8,335 bases of DNA. Source: JBCDBH01 sp039184055 (GTDB lineage: Bacteria > Acidobacteriota > Thermoanaerobaculia > Multivoradales > J023). The stretch is from NCBI GenBank assembly GCA_039184055.1, contig JBCDBH010000264.1, positions 1 through 8,335 of the forward strand. Direction: 5' to 3'. This document shows, in pieces, positions 1 through 4,598 of this stretch. A model generated the notes under the pieces. That model did not search any database, was not told where the DNA came from, and saw only the letters and a list, made by a program, of their open reading frames with translations. A program made the translations under genes and the position numbers. The number at the start of each line of letters is the position of its first letter. Position 1 is the first letter of the stretch.

Positions 1-17
1 CGTAGCCGGTAAGACGA

Positions 18-2642
18 TCAGTTACTGATCACGAAGTAGCCGACATCCTCCGTGGTGTGGTTGACCTCGGCGTCGAGCGAGATCTCTTCGTCGATCTGGA
101 CCTCGACACTGGTGCTGGTCAGGTTGCGATAGCGCACGTTGGCGGTGTTGCCACCGTCGGCACGTTGCGCCGCCGCCACTAAGACTGGGTTGCTCAGCGT
201 CTGACCGAAGTTGATCGTGCTGAACTGGTGGGTCACGACGTCGCCAGTACGACCGACCAAGAAGGTGTTGCTACCCACCGTGGTGGTACCGACCTCGATC
301 GCCACCCAGTGCACGTCTTCGTTGGCGTGGACGTTGTCGGCCGCTTCTTCTTCCTGGAGCCGGGCCTGGAAGCTGGTCGCGGTGACGTTGCGCACGCGGA
401 TGGTCACGGCGGCGGCGTCGTTGACCGTAGTCACGGTCGGTACGACGACCGGCGCGGCGCTGAAGGTCTGGGTGAAGTTGATCGTCGTCCAACCGGTGCC
501 TAGCGAGACCGAGCCACCTTCGGCGGCGAGGGTGCCGATGGTCGATGGGCCGTCGGCGACCGCGATCCAGCCGGCATTCTCGTTGGTGTGATTGCCGTCA
601 CGGAAATCCCACTCCTGGAAGCGATGCTGGAAGGAGGTGGCACCGACGTTTTGCAGACGCATCTCGCCTTCGTGGGCACCGTTGAGCGATGCCGGACCCA
701 TGGCGACACGCGGCGAGGTCACGCCAGTGATCGACACGGTGCGGATCTGCTCATCGGTGATCTCGGTGCCGAGATCGTAGTCACCACCGCCACCGGTGGT
801 GGCGAAGTCGACGACGGCGAAACCGAAGTTCTCATCCGCCGGGTCGCTACCGAAGTTGGGGAAGTACATCCGAGTGTCCGACCACGACACGTAGGCCTTG
901 CCACCGAGCGCGTCGAGACCGAGGTACTCACCGGCCTGGTTCGGGTTGACCGCCGGGTTGTCAGTGGTGTTCATGTTGGTGAACGAGATGGTGCTGTTGT
1001 TGAACTCGGCGGACGGTTGCGACACCTGGGTGTTGGCTTCCCAGGTCAAACCGCAATCGAGCGAACGCGACAGATAGATATCCGTGGCGTCGTTGCCGGC
1101 GTCGTTACGTGCGTCGTGCCAGGCCACCACCGGGGTGCCGTTCGACTGATCGACCACCAGGAAGGGATGGAATTGCACGCGGTTGGTGAGACCGTCGTCG
1201 TTGACCACGATCGGTGCCGACCAGGTGTTGCCACCATTGGTCGAGCGGCTGACACCGATATCCGTGTTGTTGACGCCACCGCTCTGGAAGTCGGTGAACA
1301 CGGCGTAGAGGGTGCCGTCACAGGGACCACCCGAGTTGTCGATACCGATCGCACCGAACGGACCGATGCCACGGTTGTCCTGGGCGTCCGGGAAGTTGGC
1401 ACCCGAGAAACCCACCAGGTTGAAGTCGCGCACCAGCGTCGGGCTCGACCAGCTGAGACCACCGTTGGTCGAACGGGTGTAGAACATCCGCTCGTTGGAG
1501 CAGTTGAAGAAGCAGGTCAGGGTGTTGAAGACCACATGGACCGTGCCGTTGTCTTCGACTTCGAGCTCACAGCCGAGATCGAGACCACCACCGGGCGGGG
1601 TCGGGAGATCGACCTCGTTCCAGGTGGCACCGCCATCGGTCGAGTAGGCCGAACGCTCGTTGTTGCTGCGATCCCAGCAGGTGTACATGCGGCCGAAGAA
1701 CGGCGAGCCCGGATTGTTGTCGATGGCCAAGAACTGCTTGTCTTCGATCGTGCCCGGCGAAGCAAAGCTGTTGGCGATGATGCCGTGACCGCTCCAAGTG
1801 GCGCCACCATCGGTCGACTTGGCGATGACGATCGAATATTGCGTCGTCGAGCCCGTCGAGCATAGGAGCATGTACTCGAGGAAGACCTCGTTGTTGTTGT
1901 TCCAGCCGACCGCCGGGTCCGAGCCGAATTCGAAGTTGGTGCAGTTGATGCCAGGATAGGCGGTGTCACCCGGCACACAGGTGTAATCCCACGTCGTGCC
2001 ACCGTCGCTCGAATAGACCACGGCCTGCGTTTGGGTGCCACACGGACCGGCGTCGAAGGTATTGGCACCAGCGACGATCTGCCGTGGGTTGTTCGGATTG
2101 ACGGCGATTTGAATCTCGCCCTGATAGGCGTCGGGGGCGATGGCGTTGCTGCCGGCCGGGTTGCGGTTGGTGCCGACCGTGGCACGGGTCGCGACCTCGG
2201 GAAGCAAGCCCTCGGGGAGCTCTTCGTAGCGTTCGCCGACCCAGATCGTCCGCTTGCTCAGCCGGTCGTCGACGTAACTATCGCCATAGATCTCACGAGC
2301 CTTTTCCTCGTGGAGCTCGATCCAGCGCTCATGCCATTCGAGAATGAACGGCGGCACCATATGTTCGTAACGTCTGGCGTGCATATCGATCTCGAGATAC
2401 TCGAGCGGCGAGATCGGCAGGTAGGCCAAATAGGCTTCGACGACGTCGTGCTCGCGAACTTTGCCGTCGAGCTCGGTGCGTAGCGACGCGAACGTATCGT
2501 CGCTCTGCAGTGCTTCATAGGTCGGGCGCAGCATGTCGCGACGCTCGGACTCGGTCATGTCCCCTCGCTTCCCCTCGGCGAAGGTCGGTACGGCCAACAA
2601 GGCAATGAAAAGTAGACACAGTACGATTCGGATCGGTTTCAT
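18..2642 (-). CDS. Secreted Asp-box (BNR) beta-propeller protein with C-terminal H-type-lectin-like repeats
   Basis: The 874-residue protein begins with a Sec signal peptide (basic KPIR, hydrophobic core to about residue 21, likely cleavage after TFA at 22); no lipobox is seen. Residues 25-155 are charged and unrecognised. Six Asp-box motifs (S-x-D/N-x-G-x-x-W) lie at 211-218, 276-283, 334-341, 391-398, 467-474 and 527-534, which marks a sialidase-like beta-propeller over about 175-615. The propeller carries ten cysteines, suggesting disulfides and an exported location. A Gly-rich linker near 617-620 leads to three related repeats at about 637-697, 720-785 and 809-874, with N-V/L-T-x-T-S-F-type cores and E-x-x-x-W-x-A endings as in H-type lectin domains, so glycan or surface binding is plausible. 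I see no FRIP motif or clear sialidase Arg triad, so enzymatic sialidase activity is not claimed. The ATG start is supported by the signal peptide and by GGAGGA eight bases upstream. It is a single gene, divergent from the mddA-like gene. Confidence 0.85.
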   Translation of the reverse strand: MKPIRIVLCLLFIALLAVPTFAEGKRGDMTESERRDMLRPTYEALQSDDTFASLRTELDGKVREHDVVEAYLAYLPISPLEYLEIDMHARRYEHMVPPFILEWHERWIELHEEKAREIYGDSYVDDRLSKRTIWVGERYEELPEGLLPEVATRATVGTNRNPAGSNAIAPDAYQGEIQIAVNPNNPRQIVAGANTFDAGPCGTQTQAVVYSSDGGTTWDYTCVPGDTAYPGINCTNFEFGSDPAVGWNNNNEVFLEYMLLCSTGSTTQYSIVIAKSTDGGATWSGHGIIANSFASPGTIEDKQFLAIDNNPGSPFFGRMYTCWDRSNNERSAYSTDGGATWNEVDLPTPPGGGLDLGCELEVEDNGTVHVVFNTLTCFFNCSNERMFYTRSTNGGLSWSSPTLVRDFNLVGFSGANFPDAQDNRGIGPFGAIGIDNSGGPCDGTLYAVFTDFQSGGVNNTDIGVSRSTNGGNTWSAPIVVNDDGLTNRVQFHPFLVVDQSNGTPVVAWHDARNDAGNDATDIYLSRSLDCGLTWEANTQVSQPSAEFNNSTISFTNMNTTDNPAVNPNQAGEYLGLDALGGKAYVSWSDTRMYFPNFGSDPADENFGFAVVDFATTGGGGDYDLGTEITDEQIRTVSITGVTSPRVAMGPASLNGAHEGEMRLQNVGATSFQHRFQEWDFRDGNHTNENAGWIAVADGPSTIGTLAAEGGSVSLGTGWTTINFTQTFSAAPVVVPTVTTVNDAAAVTIRVRNVTATSFQARLQEEEAADNVHANEDVHWVAIEVGTTTVGSNTFLVGRTGDVVTHQFSTINFGQTLSNPVLVAAAQRADGGNTANVRYRNLTSTSVEVQIDEEISLDAEVNHTTEDVGYFVISN

Positions 2643-2650
2643 AAGCGCTC

Positions 2651-2656
2651 TCCTCC
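2651..2656 (-). promoter_or_regulatory. Ribosome binding site of the Asp-box protein gene
   Basis: On the minus strand GGAGGA sits eight bases before the ATG at 2642. It is a near-consensus Shine-Dalgarno sequence and fixes the start in front of the signal peptide. Confidence 0.7.
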
Positions 2657-2681
2657 GTGCGCATCGACCCGCGGGACGCGG

Positions 2682-2711
2682 ATCTTTGGTGTGATGTCAC
2701 GATTGTGTAAA
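2682..2711 (-). promoter_or_regulatory. Weak candidate promoter for the Asp-box protein gene
   Basis: On the minus strand TTTACA (2711-2706, five of six matches to the -35 consensus) lies 18 bases before AAAGAT (2687-2682, three of six matches to the -10 consensus). This would give a leader of about 33 bases. The GTGA-TG-TCAC dyad at 2691-2700 falls in the spacer and could be an operator. The -10 match is poor, so this is a guess from position and motif. Confidence 0.25.
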
Positions 2712-2832
2712 GCACGGTGCATGCCACGAGGCAGGGCGATAAATAGGTGCTCGGCTATGGGTAGATCTCGCGACAAGGGCAAGGATTTGCGACATGGAGA
2801 GACCGACCGGCCGGTTTGTTGGGAAGCCGTTA

Positions 2833-2870
2833 TCAGAATTGAGAATGGGCGTTCTCAATTCTGAGAATTG
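2833..2870. promoter_or_regulatory. Nested palindrome cluster, probable operator
   Basis: A perfect 13-base inverted repeat TCAGAATTGAGAA / TTCTCAATTCTGA occupies 2833-2845 and 2852-2864 around the six-base centre TGGGCG. Its right arm is shared with a second perfect palindrome, CAATTCT-G-AGAATTG (7-1-7) at 2856-2870, and with TTCTCA-ATTC-TGAGAA at 2852-2867. The 7-mer AGAATTG therefore occurs three times in alternating orientation (2835-2841, 2856-2862 on the other strand, 2864-2870). A possible rightward promoter overlaps it: TTGAGA (2839-2844), 18-base spacer, GAGAAT (2863-2868). The cluster lies 76 bases before the mddA-like start and about 190 bases before the Asp-box gene start, so a repressor here could control either or both. 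The 7-1-7 form recalls Fur-family boxes, but the sequence is not a recognised consensus. There is no T-run, so a terminator is unlikely. Confidence 0.55.
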
Positions 2871-2946
2871 CGTGGCGATGGCGGGAACCAATGGGTCGTT
2901 CCGTGGAAGATAAGCGAGGGACGGGATAGCATTTGAGGAAAGACCG

Positions 2947-3702
2947 ATGAGCACACCAAAGAGAGAATTCGAAAGCTGGCTGATCGCAATCTGGGGCTTG
3001 GCGGCGTATGCGTCGATGGCCGCGTCGATGCTGGCGCTCGCCGCGCTGATGATCGGACTGTGGCCGCAGCCGGTGGCTGTTCCGCCCGGATCGGCGATCG
3101 GCATCAATCTGACTCTTTTGGTGCTTTTTGGCATCCAGCACAGCGTCATGGCGCGGAGCTGGTTCAAGCGCTGGTCGCCCTTGCCAGAGTCGATGGAGCG
3201 GAGCGGCTACGTGCTGGTGTCGAGCCTGGCCTTGATCGCCGTGTGCTGGCTATGGCGACCGCTCGACGGCATGGCGTGGCGGATCGACCACGGCGTGGCG
3301 CGCTTCGCGCTTCACCTCGGGTTTGTCGTCGGCCTCGGGTGGACGGTGGTGTCGACCTTTTTGATCGATCACGCGCATTTCGTTGGTTTGCGGCAGGCTC
3401 TGGCGCCCTGGCGGGGAACCGGGACGAGTCGTGATCTCGAATTCCAGACGCCGGGCTTGTACCGGATCGTTCGTCACCCGATGATGACTGGAACGTTCTT
3501 GGTGCTGTGGTCGACCCCTGAGATGAGTTGGGATCGTTTGCTGCTCGCTCTGGGGCTGAGCGTCTATATTCGGATCGGGGTGATCTTCGAGGAGCGGGAC
3601 CTGGTTCGCACCTTTGGCCTCACCTATCGGGCCTACCAACGCACGGTGCCGATGCTGGTGCCCGGGCTACGGCCACGCATCCGAAGACGCGTGGCCGTGT
3701 AA
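2947..3702 (+). CDS. mddA: Membrane methyltransferase, methanethiol S-methyltransferase (MddA)-like
   Basis: This 251-residue integral-membrane protein belongs to the NnrU / isoprenylcysteine methyltransferase-like superfamily and matches the MddA branch best. MddA transfers a methyl group from S-adenosylmethionine to methanethiol, giving dimethyl sulfide. Hydrophobic segments lie at about 11-38, 50-66, 87-103, 120-140 and 181-212. Recognisable motifs are Q-H-S-V-M-A-R (64-70), D-H-A-H-F-V-G-L-R-Q (141-150), the SAM-site element P-G-L-Y-R-I-V-R-H-P (169-178) and E-E-R-D-L-V-R-T-F-G followed by Y-R-A-Y and P-M-L-V-P (215-239). The length is close to that of known MddA proteins. The ATG follows GAGGAA with a six-base gap. 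The gene stands alone, divergent from the Asp-box gene, and its 3' end nearly meets msrA (11 bases between stop codons). The family contains many uncharacterised members, so the substrate is inferred. Confidence 0.75.
   Translation: MSTPKREFESWLIAIWGLAAYASMAASMLALAALMIGLWPQPVAVPPGSAIGINLTLLVLFGIQHSVMARSWFKRWSPLPESMERSGYVLVSSLALIAVCWLWRPLDGMAWRIDHGVARFALHLGFVVGLGWTVVSTFLIDHAHFVGLRQALAPWRGTGTSRDLEFQTPGLYRIVRHPMMTGTFLVLWSTPEMSWDRLLLALGLSVYIRIGVIFEERDLVRTFGLTYRAYQRTVPMLVPGLRPRIRRRVAV
3669..3698 (-). terminator. UUCG hairpin downstream of msrA, within the mddA-like coding end
   Basis: Read on the minus strand, ACGGCCACGC and GCGTGGCCGT form a perfect 10-base stem. The interior GTCTTCGGAT adds a G-U, a U-A and a C-G pair closing a UUCG loop, giving 13 pairs capped by the very stable C(UUCG)G tetraloop. 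It begins 15 bases after the msrA stop, a typical terminator position. Read on the plus strand, the interior does not give the UUCG loop and starts with an A/C mismatch, so the structure favours the msrA transcript. No U-tract follows, so it may act as a non-canonical terminator or as a 3'-end stabiliser. Confidence 0.5.
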
Positions 3703-3713
3703 TGCGCTTGGAA

Positions 3714-4373
3714 TCAGACGCCGACGCTGACACCGACACCCACGGGGCAGCTCACCCCGGTGCCACCGAGACCACAATAACCACCAGGGTTCTTCGCCAG
3801 GTATTGCTGATGGTAGTCCTCGGCATAGTAGAAGGTCGGTGCGTCGAGGATTTCGGTCGTGATCGCGCCATGGCCCGCGTCGCTGAGCTCGGCTTGATAT
3901 GCCTCGAGTGAAGCCTGCGCCGCGGCGCGTTGCTCATCGCTGGTGACGTAGATGCCTGAACGGTATTGGGTGCCGACATCGTTGCCCTGCCGCATCCCCT
4001 GTGTCGGATTGTGTCCTTCCCAGAAGGTTCTGAGCATGTCGTCGAAGCTGACGCGTGCCGGGTCCCATACCGCCAGTACCACCTCGTTGTGACCGGTCAT
4101 ACCGCTACAGACTTCGCGGTAGGTCGGGTTGGGTGTCGAGCCAGCGGCATAGCCCACCGCCGTGGTGTACACCCCGTCGAGTTGCCAGAACGCTTTCTCC
4201 GCACCCCAAAAACACCCCATGCCAAAGAGTGCTTGTTCGAAGCCTTCGGGAAAGGGTGATTGGAGGGGCGTACCGAGCACGTCGTGATGAGCTGGAATCG
4301 GCATCACGTCATCACGCCCGGGTAGGGCCTCCGCGGTCGAGGGAATGGTCAAGTTCTTGGTCGATCCGAACAC
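3714..4373 (-). CDS. msrA: Peptide-methionine (S)-S-oxide reductase MsrA
   Basis: MsrA reduces the S-epimer of methionine sulfoxide in proteins and free methionine, using thioredoxin. The 219-residue protein carries the G-C-F-W-G active site (53-57, catalytic Cys54), N-P-T-Y-R-E-V-C-S-G (82-91), G-T-Q-Y-R-S (134-139), and two C-terminal recycling cysteines (C200 in Y-C-G-L-G-G-T-G, and C209). The layout resembles the longer E. coli-type MsrA, including the A-L-P-G-R N-terminal segment. I chose the GTG at 4373 because GGAAGGAGG lies six bases upstream and the protein then starts where E. coli-type homologues do. An upstream in-frame ATG at 4409 would add 12 residues but sits almost on the predicted transcription start. 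The protein ends in an odd G-V-G-V-S-V-G-V tail encoded by tandem hexamers. It is convergent with the mddA-like gene. Confidence 0.95.
   Translation of the reverse strand: MFGSTKNLTIPSTAEALPGRDDVMPIPAHHDVLGTPLQSPFPEGFEQALFGMGCFWGAEKAFWQLDGVYTTAVGYAAGSTPNPTYREVCSGMTGHNEVVLAVWDPARVSFDDMLRTFWEGHNPTQGMRQGNDVGTQYRSGIYVTSDEQRAAAQASLEAYQAELSDAGHGAITTEILDAPTFYYAEDYHQQYLAKNPGGYCGLGGTGVSCPVGVGVSVGV
3717..3740. repeat. Four tandem hexanucleotides GACRCY encoding the MsrA tail
   Basis: On the plus strand GACGCC, GACGCT, GACACC and GACACC follow one another directly. On the minus strand they encode the last eight residues of MsrA (alternating Gly or Ser with Val) immediately before the TGA. The repeat unit is two codons, so copy-number change would keep the frame and only lengthen or shorten the tail. 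Confidence 0.7.
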
Positions 4374-4413
4374 CTGCAACCTCCTTCCGAGCCAAGTGAG
4401 AATCCGCATCGAA

Positions 4414-4442
4414 ATTCTACCGTCCGTTCGGTCGGTTGTCTT
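4414..4442 (-). promoter_or_regulatory. Candidate sigma70-type promoter of msrA
   Basis: On the minus strand AAGACA (4442-4437, four of six matches to the -35 consensus) is followed after exactly 17 bases by TAGAAT (4419-4414, five of six matches to the -10 consensus). Transcription would start near 4407, giving a leader of about 35 bases to the GTG start with its strong ribosome binding site. Spacing and -10 quality make this the best promoter in the window. Confidence 0.55.
4419..4436. promoter_or_regulatory. Dyad in the msrA promoter spacer, TetR-operator-like
   Basis: ACCGTCCGTTCGGTCGGT pairs with its own reverse complement at seven of nine positions; only the T/T pairs at positions 5/14 and 9/10 break the symmetry. 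It fills the spacer and touches the first base of the -10 element, where a bound repressor would block RNA polymerase. The ACCG...CGGT pattern is common among operators of TetR-family regulators. No regulator gene is in the window, so the assignment is inference. Confidence 0.4.
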
Positions 4443-4476
4443 CAGTGAGCGTTATCGGGGTACAAATTGCGCAGTG

Positions 4477-4525
4477 GTAACGAGCGAGCACCCAAGAACT
4501 GGAGCCGTTCGAAGAAGTAACGAGC
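4477..4525. repeat. Two direct copies of GTAACGAGC spaced 40 bp apart
   Basis: GTAACGAGC occurs at 4477-4485 and 4517-4525, upstream of the msrA promoter. A 40-base separation is close to four helical turns and would place both copies on the same DNA face. The copies are short and could be chance. The rest of the 213-base gap between the aldehyde dehydrogenase stop and msrA holds no gene I can see. Confidence 0.25.
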
Positions 4526-4562
4526 AAGGTGGCCGGCTCCAAAAATGGGTGTCGGCCATAAA

Positions 4563-4598
4563 TACGGCGATCTCCGCCATCCGGATTCACTCGCCGTA
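4563..4598 (-). terminator. Weak terminator candidate after the aldehyde dehydrogenase gene
   Basis: TACGGCGA (4598-4591 on the minus strand, overlapping the last codons) is repeated inverted as TCGCCGTA (4570-4563), with 20 bases between, and followed on the minus strand by TTTAT. The loop is long and the T-run short, so at best this is a weak terminator for the deoC-aldehyde dehydrogenase transcript. Confidence 0.25.

Larger units (their letters stand above)
2643..2946. other. Divergent intergenic region between the Asp-box gene and the mddA-like gene
   Basis: These 304 bases separate two divergently transcribed genes and hold no convincing small ORF or RNA gene. The contents that can be pointed to are: the two ribosome binding sites at its ends (GGAGGA for the left gene at 2651-2656; GAGGAA for the right gene at 2935-2940, six bases before its ATG); a short dyad GTGA-TG-TCAC at 2691-2700; a weak leftward promoter candidate; and the nested palindromes at 2833-2870. 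The palindrome cluster is A+T-rich compared with its surroundings, as expected of a control region. Confidence 0.6.

Noticed and set aside
588..1865. Plus-strand open frame (425 codons) opposite the Asp-box gene
   Set aside because: It is antisense to a gene with a signal peptide and repeated Asp-boxes. Its translation is low in complexity (Val, Arg, Thr, Gly) and matches no family.
1200..2040. Recurring DNA words such as CCACCATCGGTCGA and CCACCATTGGTCGA, as a possible repeat array
   Set aside because: Each copy encodes an Asp-box at the expected propeller spacing. The DNA similarity follows from the protein motif and is not a CRISPR or intergenic repeat.
18..2642. Naming the Asp-box protein a sialidase
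   Set aside because: Asp-boxes occur in many propellers that are not sialidases. I could not find the FRIP motif or a convincing Arg triad, so only the fold is claimed.
2904..2932. Possible -10 element TAGCAT for the mddA-like gene
   Set aside because: No acceptable -35 lies 16-18 bases upstream, and transcription would begin inside the ribosome binding site.
4374..4409. Upstream ATG start for MsrA at 4409
   Set aside because: It lies at the predicted transcription start, lacks a ribosome binding site, and would put the strong GGAAGGAGG inside the coding region. The GTG at 4373 fits both the binding site and homologue length.
4501..4540. GGAGCC / GGCTCC inverted repeat followed by AAAAA on the plus strand, as a terminator
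   Set aside because: The loop is 28 bases, and the A-run follows the repeat on the plus strand, so there is no U-tract after the stem for the leftward transcripts that flank it.
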